Part shown: positions 25,966 to 35,334 of the stretch, piece after piece
How positions within the stretch are numbered: the stretch's first letter is position 1
Layout of the letters: each line of letters starts with the position of its first letter
Translations under genes and position numbers: made by a program
Notes under the pieces: model-generated
Seen by the model: only the letters and a program-made list of their open reading frames with translations
What the model was told of the DNA's origin: nothing
Database searches by the model: none
NCBI RefSeq assembly: GCF_030542965.1
Contig: NZ_JAUAOA010000010.1
Coordinates: 37,428-101,427 of the forward strand
DNA: 64,000 nucleotides
Direction of reading: 5' to 3'
Source of the DNA: Azotosporobacter soli
GTDB taxonomy: Bacteria; Bacillota; Negativicutes; SG130

Positions 25966-26804
25966 CGAAGAACCTCCTTTTCCGGCTGACAGCAACGACA
26001 AAAATGAGTTCCTCGCCCCGCCACTACGCTACGGCTAATTGAAGTTCCGCAACTTTCACAAGGCTCTCCGGCACGACCATACACTTTTAAAAAGAGTTGA
26101 TTGTGTCCTTTTTTACCTTCGCCATCCACATAGTCACGAAATGTTGTACCGCGATTTTTAATCGCAGCCGCAATAATCTCATTGATTGCGACAAACAAGT
26201 GTTCCCGCTCTGTTTCACTCACACCATTCGCGATTCGACATGGATGTAAGCGTGCTTGGTAAAGCGCTTCATCGACATAAATATTGCCTAGTCCTGCAAT
26301 CTTTCTCTGATCCAATAAAAAGCCTTTGATCTTGCCACGACTTTTTCGCATAGTTTCCGTCAGATAGGCTAATGTAAAAGTTTCACTCAGCGGTTCCGGG
26401 CCCAAATTCTTCAGATATGGGATCTGTTTTATTTCAGACAGTTTAACTAAGTGCAAGGTGCCAAACGTCCGGACATCTTCATAAACCAACTCTTCCTGAT
26501 TATCCAGGCTGAATAGAATGCGAACAAACTTTTCTTTCGTCCCCACTTCACGTCGCACATATAAACGCCCCGTCATACGCAAATGTATTGCAAGAGCCCG
26601 CTCGCCTGACAAAACAAGGAGCAGCCCTTTGCCAAGACGGCGCACTTCAAGAATCGTCTGTCCTTCTAAACCGTCACAAAAAGCAGACGCACCGGAAGTC
26701 TTGATTAGACGCGGCAGTCTGACTTCGACTTTTGTAATTGTTTTTCCAATCAATTTCGCTTCCAGACTACGGCGCACCGTTTCTACTTCCGGCATTTCCG
26801 GCAT
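25962..26804 (-). CDS. mutM: formamidopyrimidine-DNA glycosylase
   Basis: A 280-residue base-excision repair enzyme for oxidised purines (8-oxoG, Fapy). It begins MPEMPEVETVRRSL, placing the catalytic Pro at residue 2 and Glu at 3 of the family signature once Met is removed. The helix-two-turn-helix lysine lies in KIAGLGNIYVDEALY, and the C-terminal zinc finger has Cys pairs in CESCGTSISRS and FCRCC. polA lies 23 bases upstream, so excision and gap filling are probably co-expressed. Confidence 0.96.
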   Translation of the reverse strand: MPEMPEVETVRRSLEAKLIGKTITKVEVRLPRLIKTSGASAFCDGLEGQTILEVRRLGKGLLLVLSGERALAIHLRMTGRLYVRREVGTKEKFVRILFSLDNQEELVYEDVRTFGTLHLVKLSEIKQIPYLKNLGPEPLSETFTLAYLTETMRKSRGKIKGFLLDQRKIAGLGNIYVDEALYQARLHPCRIANGVSETEREHLFVAINEIIAAAIKNRGTTFRDYVDGEGKKGHNQLFLKVYGRAGEPCESCGTSISRSVVAGRGTHFCRCCQPEKEVLR

Positions 26805-26827
26805 ATCTCCACCTCTATTTTCGTGTT

Positions 26828-29428
26828 TTATTTAGCAGATGCCCAATCCTTACCGCTGCTGACTTGTACCATAAGCGGAATGCGAAACGACACGCACGTT
26901 TCCATTGTTTCCTTAACCAACGTTTCTACTTGAATTTTTTCTTCCGGCACAACCTCAAACACCAGTTCGTCATGTACTTGTAAAAGCATTCGACTCCGAA
27001 GCCCCGCTGCCTTAATACGTTTTTGCACTTCGATCATGGCTTTTTTTATAATGTCCGCGGCCGTTCCTTGTATCGGCGTATTCATCGCCATGCGCTCTGC
27101 AAAGGAACGCAGGTTGAAATTCGAACTATTGATTTCCGGCAGATAACGCTTGCGGCCAAAAGCAGTTGACACATAGCCATCGCGTTTTGCAGCTTGAATC
27201 AATTCATCAACGTACTCTTTTACGCCTTTATATTTGGCAAAATAGTTTTCAATGTACAAAGCTGCTTCTTTGCGCATTACGCCAATATCACGCGACAATC
27301 CATAGTCGCTAATGCCATAAACAATGCCAAAGTTAACCGCTTTGGCGCGCGAGCGCATCTCACTCGTTACTTCAAGTAACGGGACTTCAAAAACTTCTGC
27401 GGCTGTTCGCGCATGAATATCCTGACCCTTTAAAAAAGCATCCTGCATATTCCGGTCATCCGACATTTCTGCCAAAACCCTAAGTTCAATTTGCGAATAA
27501 TCGGCCGCCATCAACAAAGTAAAATCATCCTGTGGTATGAACATTTGCCGAATACGTCGACCTATTTCTGTACGAACCGGTATATTTTGCAGATTCGGTT
27601 CCGAACTGCTGAGTCGTCCAGTGGCTGTCGCACACTGATTGAAAGTCGTATGCACTCTTTTCGTTCTCGGGTCGACAAGCGATAGCAGGCCATCCAAATA
27701 AGTGGACTTCAGTTTTGCGAGCACCCTATATTCCAGAAGGTGATCCACCATCGGATGTTTATCACGCAAGCCTTCCAGCACTTCGGCATCTGTCGAGTAT
27801 CCTGTCTTTGTCTTCTTCCCTACCGGCAACTGCAATTTCTCAAATAAAATTTGTCCAAGTTGTTTTGGTGAATGCACGTTGAATTCTTCACCCGCAAACA
27901 AATAAATTTGCTGCTGCAGCTCATCCAAGCGCAATGACAGCTCTTGTGTCATCCTCTTAATCGCTTCCGAATCAACGCCAATGCCGCAGCATTCCATTTC
28001 TGCTAAAACTTGGCTAAGAGGCAGTTCCACTTCCGTGTGCAGCGTCGCCATTCCATTCATCTTTAGTTCTGCCTGCAAAAGCGGATATAGCGCTTTACAC
28101 ACATGTCCTTTTTGCGCTGCCGACAATTCCTCTTCTTCGCTTCCTGAAAGATACTTACGCTGCAGCGTCGCCAAATCATATTTTCCGCCAGAGGGATTCA
28201 GGAGATAAGCCGCCAACATGATGTCAAAGCACACACCCTCTACCGCAACCTGCTCTAATATAGAGGCCGCATAGAACCTTTTCGCATCATGTACCACCTT
28301 ACTAATCGTCGCATCGGCCAGACAACGCAACAATTCCGGCCAAGCCTTATCCTCAGGCGTGATGCAACTCAGCAAATCATCCGCCACGACAACCAGATTC
28401 GCAAACTTCAGCTCCGGTATTTTTCTCGTATAGGCAGCAACTAAATACATCTCTTTTGTTGCTCTGGCTTTAGCAAGAACCTCTGTCGCATCCGTCTCAT
28501 ACAGCAAAATTTCTTCGGATACCGGCGTCGTAGCTGTCGCTTGAAAAGAAATTAACTGCAAAGCTTCCATGCGCTGTTCCATCTTTTTAAAATCCAGTTT
28601 TTTGAATAATTGACGCAGTTCATTCAGCTTCTTTTCATCCGTCAGGCTTACGCCCCCGCTTCTTGGTAATTCGACCGGCACTTCACAATGAATCGTTGCC
28701 AACTGTTTTGAAAGTCTGGCAAGTTCACTCTCTTCGCGCAATGTTGCTTGCGTCTTCTTCCCTGATATCTTGTCTATATTAGCGAGTACATTTTCCACAC
28801 TGCCAAAGGCTTGGATCATTTTAAGCGCTGTCTTTTCTCCTATGCCAGCTACTCCCGGTATATTATCGGAAGAATCTCCCATTAATCCTTTTACATCAAT
28901 GTGTTGCAATGGACTAACGCCATATTCTGCGGCGAAACGCCCCGTGTCATACTCCTGCAAATCCGACAAGCCTTTTTTCGTTAATAACACGCTAATGTTC
29001 GCATCAATCAATTGCAGTGCATCGCGGTCACCAGTTACGATATAAACTCGATCCGACTGTGCCGCCGCCTGTTTAGCCCAAGTACCAATGATGTCGTCCG
29101 CCTCATAGCCATCCATTTCAACATTGGGAATACCGAGAGCGGAAAGCATTTCTTTCATTAAAGAAAACTGTTCCGACAATTCACTCGGCGTTTTTTGCCG
29201 ATGCGCTTTATATTCTTGATACAATCCGGTTCGAAACGTTATTCGACTCTTATCAAAAGCAACCGCGACAATATCTGGTTTTCGCTCCGCCAATAAGCCA
29301 AGCAACATTGTGGTAAAACCATAAACAGCGTTAGTATGGATACCGCCCGGCGCAGTCAGCAACGGTAATGCGTAAAACGCACGATGCATTAAACTGCTGC
29401 CGTCAATAATATAAAAAGTCCGGCCCAT
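26828..29428 (-). CDS. polA: DNA polymerase I
   Basis: An 866-residue polymerase for gap filling and primer removal. The N-terminal 5'-3' exonuclease (DGSSLMHRAFYALP, GDRDALQL, GLMGDSSDNIPGV) covers about 1-290. The middle 3'-5' exonuclease-like domain lacks the first DxE motif, so proofreading is probably lost, as in Bacillus and Thermus enzymes. Polymerase motifs are complete: AADYSQIELRVLA (A), RAKAVNFGIVYGISDYGL (B) and LLQVHDELVFEV (C). It starts at an ATG with GGAGGGTG upstream and leads the run polA-mutM-coaE-SLT-lipoprotein. Confidence 0.97.
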   Translation of the reverse strand: MGRTFYIIDGSSLMHRAFYALPLLTAPGGIHTNAVYGFTTMLLGLLAERKPDIVAVAFDKSRITFRTGLYQEYKAHRQKTPSELSEQFSLMKEMLSALGIPNVEMDGYEADDIIGTWAKQAAAQSDRVYIVTGDRDALQLIDANISVLLTKKGLSDLQEYDTGRFAAEYGVSPLQHIDVKGLMGDSSDNIPGVAGIGEKTALKMIQAFGSVENVLANIDKISGKKTQATLREESELARLSKQLATIHCEVPVELPRSGGVSLTDEKKLNELRQLFKKLDFKKMEQRMEALQLISFQATATTPVSEEILLYETDATEVLAKARATKEMYLVAAYTRKIPELKFANLVVVADDLLSCITPEDKAWPELLRCLADATISKVVHDAKRFYAASILEQVAVEGVCFDIMLAAYLLNPSGGKYDLATLQRKYLSGSEEEELSAAQKGHVCKALYPLLQAELKMNGMATLHTEVELPLSQVLAEMECCGIGVDSEAIKRMTQELSLRLDELQQQIYLFAGEEFNVHSPKQLGQILFEKLQLPVGKKTKTGYSTDAEVLEGLRDKHPMVDHLLEYRVLAKLKSTYLDGLLSLVDPRTKRVHTTFNQCATATGRLSSSEPNLQNIPVRTEIGRRIRQMFIPQDDFTLLMAADYSQIELRVLAEMSDDRNMQDAFLKGQDIHARTAAEVFEVPLLEVTSEMRSRAKAVNFGIVYGISDYGLSRDIGVMRKEAALYIENYFAKYKGVKEYVDELIQAAKRDGYVSTAFGRKRYLPEINSSNFNLRSFAERMAMNTPIQGTAADIIKKAMIEVQKRIKAAGLRSRMLLQVHDELVFEVVPEEKIQVETLVKETMETCVSFRIPLMVQVSSGKDWASAK

Positions 29429-29514
29429 TTTTCACCCTCCCGCATCAAACAAATTCTAAAGGGGCTTTTTAAAACGGAGTATATGCTGCATGCAATTAAA
29501 AATATGCAGGCTCA

Positions 29515-29561
29515 TAAAAAGAAACAACTCTCACCACTGATCACTCCCGGCAAGAGTTGTT
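29515..29561 (-). terminator. terminator of the sensor kinase-like gene
   Basis: Arms AACAACTCT (29523-29531) and AGAGTTGTT (29553-29561) pair perfectly; on the minus strand the stem is followed by TCTTTTT. It separates this gene from polA. Confidence 0.8.
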
Positions 29562-29645
29562 ATTCGTTAGCAGCTTTATGAATTTAATATTAATGGATAC
29601 ACCGTGCACTGTCAATACAGATAGCCTCGGCAATCACTGCGTCTA

Positions 29646-30767
29646 TTACTGGATACTCCTCCCTCGAAGCTTTCTCCCCCCTGTGACAGTTCCTGTGATT
29701 GGCAGATAGATCAGCACATTCGTCCCTTTGCGCTCACCCGGGCCAATCTGAACAATTCCATGATGTTCTTGAACGATCCGTTCTACAAATGCCAATCCTA
29801 ATCCTGCATGGTGATCCTTTGTACCGTAAAACGGTTCAAACACTCTTTCCATCACATCTTTTGGGATGCCCACACCTGTATCGGCGATGTTTATGACAAT
29901 CATATTTTTTTCCGCATCAAGCCATGACTTAACGGTCAGCACGCCTTCCGCCGTCATCGCCTCTAAAGCATTCTGCATGATATTAATAAAAACCTGTTTT
30001 AATGCGTTAGCATCACCGTACAAATCAGGTAAACCATTCGCCAAGTTTTTATTGTAATTTACATTTTCACCACCCAAGCCGCGAAACACCAGTAACGCAG
30101 CTTCGTCGAGCAAGCTATTAATCGTAACACCCGCTTTTTTCGACATTGGCGAGTTAGCCATAAACAACAATTCACGCACCACCGTATTAATATGAACGGT
30201 TTCGTTAATCGCCCTTTTGAGCAAATGACTGCTTTCACTGCTTCCGTTTTCTCTCACGCGCGCAAGAATCAAGCGCATGTAACTTTCCACTTCACCAATC
30301 GAAGAACTTTTAATATCAAACAGCTGTTTAGCCAATTCACCTAAGCTGTGCAGCATATGCACCGTTTGCAATTGCTTGATTCCAGCATACGTCGAAGATA
30401 CATCATTAAGAATAACCACCATGCCGGACGGTCGTCCCTCACCAGCTAATAGCAGTCGATCAATTTCCAAACATACGTTCCGCCCTTTGATACGGATATT
30501 AAGGCTGTTGATTTCTTCCTGGTTCGTCATATCAAAGACACGCAGAAACTTATCGCCATACCCTTGAAATACGATGTCAGCACGTTGTCCAATGACAATC
30601 TCTTTTTCCAGAGCACAAATTTGGCTCGCCGCCTGATTGAAATTCAAAATCCGTCCGTCGGCGTCCAACTGGATCATTCCGCTCCGCCCTTGTTCTAAAT
30701 GCGCTGTGTATTCCAATGGATTTTTCAACTGCAATAAGCGACTTTCCACCAATGAAGAAATGTACAT
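29646..30767 (-). CDS. PAS-domain sensor kinase-like protein without the usual phosphoacceptor His
   Basis: A 373-residue cytoplasmic protein with GAGGAG upstream of its ATG. A PAS domain spans about residues 25-130 (GMIQLDADGRILNFNQAASQI). The region that should be the H-box reads LGELAKQLFDIKSS, with Asp where NtrB-like kinases have His (GELAxxxxHE). The ATP-binding domain looks functional: N-box INIMQNALEAM, G1 IADTGVGIP, F-box FEPFYGTK, G2 HAGLGLAFVERI. It may therefore be an ATP-binding signalling protein that does not autophosphorylate on the standard His, or it may use another residue. No response regulator is adjacent. Confidence 0.85.
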   Translation of the reverse strand: MYISSLVESRLLQLKNPLEYTAHLEQGRSGMIQLDADGRILNFNQAASQICALEKEIVIGQRADIVFQGYGDKFLRVFDMTNQEEINSLNIRIKGRNVCLEIDRLLLAGEGRPSGMVVILNDVSSTYAGIKQLQTVHMLHSLGELAKQLFDIKSSSIGEVESYMRLILARVRENGSSESSHLLKRAINETVHINTVVRELLFMANSPMSKKAGVTINSLLDEAALLVFRGLGGENVNYNKNLANGLPDLYGDANALKQVFINIMQNALEAMTAEGVLTVKSWLDAEKNMIVINIADTGVGIPKDVMERVFEPFYGTKDHHAGLGLAFVERIVQEHHGIVQIGPGERKGTNVLIYLPITGTVTGGRKLRGRSIQ

Positions 30768-31073
30768 GGATGGTCACTCCTCTACTGCTAAGCATTTCTA
30801 TTCGTTTGGCAATTCTCTTTGTATAAACTTACTTCGAACTACCTCACTCTTTATCCTCCATTTGTGAAAAAATACTTTTCGCTAAAAACTGACAGAATGG
30901 TCAAGACCTTATATCTGCCACCCGTTGGTAATATGTTCCATTTATTCGTTTTTCTCTTTTCTTTTTTATTATCCTCGCAGCAGTATTTTCTTCTCTGCTT
31001 CATAATAAAGAACGCTTCCATCATCAACCGCGAAAAAAACTTTAAAAGATAACATAAAAAGTATAAAAAAGCA
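30768..31073. other. AT-rich gap between divergent units, nothing identified
   Basis: About 300 bases between the sensor-like gene (minus) and the tRNA-Leu promoter (plus). It is AT-rich and must hold the promoter of the sensor-like gene, but I cannot pick one out with confidence. Short open frames here have no ribosome binding site and no recognisable product. Confidence 0.5.
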
Positions 31074-31103
31074 TTGACATTACCCCTAAACACCTGTTAT
31101 TAT
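31074..31103 (+). promoter_or_regulatory. promoter of tRNA-Leu(CAA)
   Basis: TTGACA (31074-31079), 18 bases, TATTAT (31098-31103), about 28 bases before the tRNA. Confidence 0.8.
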
Positions 31104-31131
31104 TACATATGTAAGTTGCAACATTGCTTAC

Positions 31132-31219
31132 GCCGAAGTGGCGGAATTGGCAGACGCACTTGACTCAAAATCAAGCGTGGTAGCCCCACGTGCCGGTTCG
31201 AGTCCGGCCTTCGGCACCA
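31132..31219 (+). tRNA. tRNA-Leu (anticodon CAA)
   Basis: Class II fold with acceptor GCCGAAG/CTTCGGC, anticodon stem CTTGA/TCAAG, loop CTCAAAA giving CAA, T arm GGTTCGAGTCC, encoded CCA. Unlike the other tRNAs of the window it is on the plus strand and alone. Confidence 0.97.
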
Positions 31220-31229
31220 TCTCTACTGC

Positions 31230-31265
31230 AAAACCTTTCTTGTTAATAACAAGAAAGGTTTTTTT
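31230..31265 (+). terminator. terminator of tRNA-Leu(CAA)
   Basis: AAAACCTTTCTTGTT pairs with AACAAGAAAGGTTTT and ends in a run of seven T. Confidence 0.95.
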
Positions 31266-31468
31266 ACTTACCATTTAAAGGATTATCTCACTATTCTAGA
31301 TGCAAAGGAAGACACTCTTTCAATGTCGAATCCACTTGTAAAATGACGAACCAATAGATGAATTGTAATTTTGTATGCTGCCCCCACTCTTCGCTAACGT
31401 TTGAAATTGTTCCGAAATATTGCGCAAACAGAAAGGCTGGGCTCTGAAATGATTTCAGGATATTTACA

Positions 31469-32197
31469 ATGAAACGACTCTCTTTTCTTGATCACCCCAT
31501 CCCACATCATATCGTCTACCACCCGCGCCGCCGTTACGTTTCATTCATCATGCGCGCTGACGGCTGTGTAGAAATCCGTTCACCGATTGGCGCAAAACCA
31601 GAAAAATTACAACAATTGTTAGCAAATTATCGGGATCATTTGCCTGCCCCACCCGCCGCCGAAAAAGCGCCCGATAACGCCATTTACTATCGCGGCCTAC
31701 TGTATGATATCATCCTCAAAATTGTCCCCGCATGCAAAGCGGCATTTTTCCAATTGCAAGATGATGGCACCATCCATTTAACCGTACCGGCTCAGGATAC
31801 CGCCGCAAGCCACTTTGAAGAATGTCTGATCCGCGAATCCATTGAATTGTTCCGCGAACGCACGGCCCATTTCTGCCTATTATTATCCGTATCCGTTCGG
31901 CACATCTCAATTCGCGATCTAAAAACGCGTTGGGGGAGTTGTTCCCCCCACTCAGCCTCAATCCGCTATAACTGGCGTCTAATCATGGCGCCTCCCCAAA
32001 TTTTTGATTATATTGTGATACACGAACTTGCGCATCTACACGTTCCCAATCACTCTCAAGCATTTTGGCAAGTCGTCGCTCAACACGATCCAGATTTTCG
32101 CCAACACCGCAAGTGGCTTCGTCTCCACGGCAACCAATTGTTTCTGCCGCTAAATCTTTCTTCTAAATTAAAAGCACCTCCTGGATTGTCAATCTGA
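31469..32197 (+). CDS. YgjP-type zinc metallopeptidase-like protein
   Basis: A 242-residue soluble protein of the YgjP/DUF45 group, related to the M48 and SprT zincins. The zinc site VIHELAHLHVPNHS (about residues 182-195) has HExxH and a third His. The preceding KTRWGSCSPHSASIRYNW is the conserved WGSC motif of the group. Family members are poorly understood; proteolysis and nucleotide hydrolysis have both been proposed. It stands alone, convergent with the next gene. A weak AGGAT is upstream of the ATG. Confidence 0.88.
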   Translation: MKRLSFLDHPIPHHIVYHPRRRYVSFIMRADGCVEIRSPIGAKPEKLQQLLANYRDHLPAPPAAEKAPDNAIYYRGLLYDIILKIVPACKAAFFQLQDDGTIHLTVPAQDTAASHFEECLIRESIELFRERTAHFCLLLSVSVRHISIRDLKTRWGSCSPHSASIRYNWRLIMAPPQIFDYIVIHELAHLHVPNHSQAFWQVVAQHDPDFRQHRKWLRLHGNQLFLPLNLSSKLKAPPGLSI

Positions 32198-32212
32198 CAT
32201 TTCCAGGAGGTG
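32175..32212. terminator. terminator between convergent genes, overlapping a stop codon
   Basis: CACCTCCTGGA (32175-32185) pairs with TCCAGGAGGTG (32202-32212). The left arm lies within the end of the metallopeptidase gene (stop at 32195-32197). T runs are short on both sides. Confidence 0.7.
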
Positions 32213-32218
32213 TCTTCA

Positions 32219-32728
32219 TCATATATCACGCAAACGTTCAATCAAGTACAATCCGAGCATTGCTCCAATTAACGCAGTAGCCACTTGCGGCCACCCCATC
32301 AAAAACAGCATCATGCTTGCAAGCTGCGCTGGTAAATGAACCTGCAACAATAACCAGAAAAAAATGCCATACAAAAAAGCGCCTTTGCCCGCGGCAGCCG
32401 CCAACAGGCGCAATGACACCGGAACTTTCCGTCCTCCCTGCAACAAAAGAAGATAAATCAAATTGCCTGCCGCCACAGGCAAGATAAAAACAGGCAACGG
32501 CAACATTTGTTGAAAATAGGCCGCTAAGGGAACGACAACGCCAATCAGACTCGCCGGTCCAAGGCCGACTTTTTCGAGCGCAACCAGCAAACAAGCATTA
32601 ATCAAACTGCCGATTAAAAAGGTCGTAGCAAACGGCGGCATTGGAATCAAAAGACGTAAAGACTGAATCGCCAATGTCAATGCCAAAAGAAGTGCCGCTC
32701 TAGTCAAACACCGCTGTTTACTCTTCAT
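32219..32728 (-). CDS. integral membrane protein, possibly an ECF importer S component
   Basis: About 169 residues from the ATG at 32728, which has AGAGGAG eight bases upstream. The protein is almost entirely hydrophobic, with about five or six helices (ALLLALTLAIQSLRLLIP, LIGVVVPLAAYF, FILPVAAGNLIYLLLLQ, GAFLYGIFFWLLLQVHL, VATALIGAMLGLYLIE). Size, helix number and the motif PVAAGNLIY recall vitamin-binding S components of ECF transporters, but I cannot name a ligand. No ECF ATPase or T component is nearby. It is separated by 17 bases from the next membrane protein gene upstream. Confidence 0.6.
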   Translation of the reverse strand: MKSKQRCLTRAALLLALTLAIQSLRLLIPMPPFATTFLIGSLINACLLVALEKVGLGPASLIGVVVPLAAYFQQMLPLPVFILPVAAGNLIYLLLLQGGRKVPVSLRLLAAAAGKGAFLYGIFFWLLLQVHLPAQLASMMLFLMGWPQVATALIGAMLGLYLIERLRDI

Positions 32729-32745
32729 GCAGCTACTCCTCTGAA

Positions 32746-33123
32746 TCATTTATGCCATTTATGGCGACGCGGGAAAGAACGTTGTCCACCGCCGCCGCTT
32801 CGCTCCTCGCGTCTGCGCCAAAACATCCAAAACAACACTGCCAGCATGATCATTTGTCCAAGCAAGGCATTCAATACTCCCACATCGGTTAAAATTGAAA
32901 TTAGCGTAAAACCGCCGAGCAACAGCATCGTCTTGCGGATGTCAATATAAGGGTTGTCCTTCAGCATATAGTAGGCTATTGCCAAAACCGCTAAATCAAT
33001 GAACACCCATATCCAAATGTCATAAAAGAGATACTTCACCAGGCTGCTGCCAACCATCAGGATTAATAGTTTAATCCAAGTCTGCTCCACATTTCCGCCC
33101 CCCACATATGCCATTTCATGCAT
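32746..33123 (-). CDS. small membrane protein, unknown function
   Basis: Up to 125 residues with about four helices (IKLLILMVGSSLVKYLFYDIW, VFIDLAVLAIAYYML, TMLLLGGFTLISIL, LGQMIMLAVLFWMFW) and a basic, Arg/Gly-rich tail (RRREERSGGGGQRSFPRR). The start is uncertain: three ATGs stand close together and a GTG further in (VEQTW) has the best upstream purine run. It begins three bases after the D-amino-acid aminotransferase stop, so they are co-transcribed. Function unknown. Confidence 0.6.
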   Translation of the reverse strand: MHEMAYVGGGNVEQTWIKLLILMVGSSLVKYLFYDIWIWVFIDLAVLAIAYYMLKDNPYIDIRKTMLLLGGFTLISILTDVGVLNALLGQMIMLAVLFWMFWRRREERSGGGGQRSFPRRHKWHK

Positions 33124-33126
33124 TTT

Positions 33127-33987
33127 TTATTTCTTTGGGCATTCCTCATCAATTAAAGATTGATATTGTTCTTGCAACGCACGCGTCACCGAGCCAACTG
33201 CGCCATTGCCAATCCGTTTTCCGGAAATCTTCACAATCGGCATGATTTCCGTATTTGTACCACAGACAAAAGCTTCATCAACACTCTCAACAAACGCTGT
33301 CGTAAATGCCTTTTCCAATACCGGTACCGCCAACGTCGGCGCTAGACGTTCTTTTACGATGGAACGTGTGATTCCGCTTAAGATCAGATTACTCGCTGGA
33401 TACGTCCATAAAACGCCATCTTTGCAGACAAAAAAATTCGTACTGGTTCCTTCAGTGACCATTCCGTCGCGGATCATGATGCCTTCAAAGACATTCGCTT
33501 CCTTCGCCTTTTGCTTGCCTAGAATATTGCCAAGCAGGTTTAGTGATTTAATATCACAGCGCAGCCAACGTTCATCGGGCAGCCAAATTGCCGTCGCCCC
33601 CTCTTTCACCAACTGCGATGGCAAAGGCTTTGAGGGACGAATCGACATTGTCAGACGCGGTACTACCTGGTCCGGAAAACCATGCGTCCGAGGTGCGACA
33701 CCACGGGTAGTTTGCAGATAAATATACCCCTCTTCTATTTCACTTTCTGCAATCAGGCGTTCATGAAATTCCGCCAGTTCCTCCGCCGTATAAATCGCCG
33801 GTATCCGTAGCTCGCGGAGAGATCGAAAGAGTCGTTCTAAATGCGGCACAAGCGCAAAACAGCGTTTGCGATATACTTTTACCACTTCATATACGCCGTC
33901 ACCGAATTGATGCCCTCTATCCTCCATCGCTACAATAGGTTCCATAAGATCAACAATTTTGCCGTCAACTAATCCAAGTTCCCGCAT
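33127..33987 (-). CDS. dat: D-amino-acid aminotransferase (class IV, PLP)
   Basis: Transfers amino groups between D-alanine and 2-oxoacids, giving D-glutamate and other D-amino acids for peptidoglycan. MEDRGHQFGDGVYEVVKVY near the N-terminus and RWLRCDIKSLNLLG near residue 140 match the Bacillus D-alanine aminotransferase closely; the Lys of DIKSLN is the PLP lysine. Residues GTSTNFFV complete the cofactor site. I chose the ATG at 33987, seven bases after GGAGG; two earlier ATGs are too close to or before it. Branched-chain aminotransferase is the main alternative but the DIKSLN context favours DAT. Confidence 0.88.
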   Translation of the reverse strand: MRELGLVDGKIVDLMEPIVAMEDRGHQFGDGVYEVVKVYRKRCFALVPHLERLFRSLRELRIPAIYTAEELAEFHERLIAESEIEEGYIYLQTTRGVAPRTHGFPDQVVPRLTMSIRPSKPLPSQLVKEGATAIWLPDERWLRCDIKSLNLLGNILGKQKAKEANVFEGIMIRDGMVTEGTSTNFFVCKDGVLWTYPASNLILSGITRSIVKERLAPTLAVPVLEKAFTTAFVESVDEAFVCGTNTEIMPIVKISGKRIGNGAVGSVTRALQEQYQSLIDEECPKK

Positions 33988-34197
33988 GTCCATTCCTCCA
34001 TATTCTCCACTTATCAAGCGTACTTTTAAACAACTTCCGCCAAGTGATTATTTTGCTGCATAGAAATTCTGGGCATTTTGCTGATTTCCATCTATAATGA
34101 GAAGTGGTTCTCACTCAAGTCATCTGCCTGTCTAAATCTACCCTTCTTTATTATAACAAACTCACAAAGCAAAGCGAAAGGAATTGTTGATTATATT

Positions 34198-35334
34198 ATG
34201 TCTAACTCTGGAAAACTAACTGCATTGGAAAGCATTCGCGGCATTGCCATGCTCGGAGTCTTAGGTATCCACACTGGTTCTTATGTGCTAGGCACGCCCT
34301 CGCCTAATCCACATATTATTGCATTACTTGAAGTTCTCTCCCGCTTCAGCGTGCCCATCTTTTTTTTCGTATCCGCCTTCGGGCTGTTCTTGCCTAAAGG
34401 CGATAATCAGACTTTTTCCTATTGGAGCCATTTGCGTCGTCGCGGGCAAAGCGTTCTTATTCCCTATCTGACGTGGAGTCTTTTGTACATGCTCCACTAT
34501 ACCTACGTTTATCAGGATTTTCACATCTGGGAATCACCGACTGTATATGATATGCTTTTCTTCGGCCTATCCTCCTACCATCTCTATTTTCTGTTGATCC
34601 TGCTCGCATTTTATTTATTAATGCCCTTGTGGCGGCTCTGCATCCCCTTTTTAAGCAGGCAATGGAAGTGGGCAATGCCGCTATTGCTTGGCGCACAAAT
34701 CGGTTTTGACTATTATTCAAGTTATCAGTTATCCATTCCCTATTCCGAAAATTGGTTGGATCGCTTGATCTATTTTCGCATCAACTATCTGCCGTTTCAT
34801 TATGTATTCATTTTTTTACTTGGCGGCCTTTGCGCTGCACGCTTTTCTGATTTTTTGCCAGCTCTCCGTCAATATCGTTCTATCATCCGTTTGAGCTATG
34901 CCTTTTCGATCATCGCGCTTCTCATGCATTATTATTATCTACTCTTTTACAAAAATTATATAATAATTGAAGCGGTCGACACCGTGCATCAGCTCAGTCC
35001 TCTCGGCATCATTTACACCATGACCTCCTGTCTTTTTTTGTTCAGCGAATTTTCCCACGCTAATCGCCTTTTTACCGCTTTGAACCATTTATTATCAAGC
35101 GGAGGTAAGCACTCCTATTTCATCTATTTATTCCACCCCTTTGCCATGTTTTACCTTTGGAAGTTCTGGGAAGATCATCAGTTGCCGTTAACCGACTGCT
35201 TTGCACCATTATTTTATCTTAGCGTATTGCTAATCTGCTTCATTATCGCTTATCTAATAGAAAAAACCGGCAGTCATCTGCCGGTCGTTAACTTCTTATT
35301 GCTGGGGAAGACTTCTCGCGGTAAGAAGCTTTGA
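34198..35334 (+). CDS. membrane acyltransferase, acyltransferase-3 family
   Basis: From the ATG at 34198 (MSNSGKLTALESIRGIAMLGVLGIH) it has about 378 residues and around ten hydrophobic helices. The N-terminal LESIRGIAMLGVLGIHTGSY, with its conserved Arg and His, and the HPFAMFYLWKF near the C-terminus fit the acyltransferase-3 family, which O-acylates surface polysaccharides, lipids or antibiotics. The acceptor is unknown. The ribosome binding site is distant (AAAGGA 17 bases upstream), so the start is tentative. Its 3' end overlaps the convergent gene by 47 bases. Confidence 0.8.
   Translation: MSNSGKLTALESIRGIAMLGVLGIHTGSYVLGTPSPNPHIIALLEVLSRFSVPIFFFVSAFGLFLPKGDNQTFSYWSHLRRRGQSVLIPYLTWSLLYMLHYTYVYQDFHIWESPTVYDMLFFGLSSYHLYFLLILLAFYLLMPLWRLCIPFLSRQWKWAMPLLLGAQIGFDYYSSYQLSIPYSENWLDRLIYFRINYLPFHYVFIFLLGGLCAARFSDFLPALRQYRSIIRLSYAFSIIALLMHYYYLLFYKNYIIIEAVDTVHQLSPLGIIYTMTSCLFLFSEFSHANRLFTALNHLLSSGGKHSYFIYLFHPFAMFYLWKFWEDHQLPLTDCFAPLFYLSVLLICFIIAYLIEKTGSHLPVVNFLLLGKTSRGKKL
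35261..35285 (-). terminator. terminator lying inside the opposing acyltransferase gene
   Basis: On the minus strand ACCGGCAG pairs with CTGCCGGT around ATGA and is followed by TTTTTTC. It directly follows the stop codon at 35288 of the minus-strand gene and lies within the last codons of the plus-strand acyltransferase. Confidence 0.85.
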
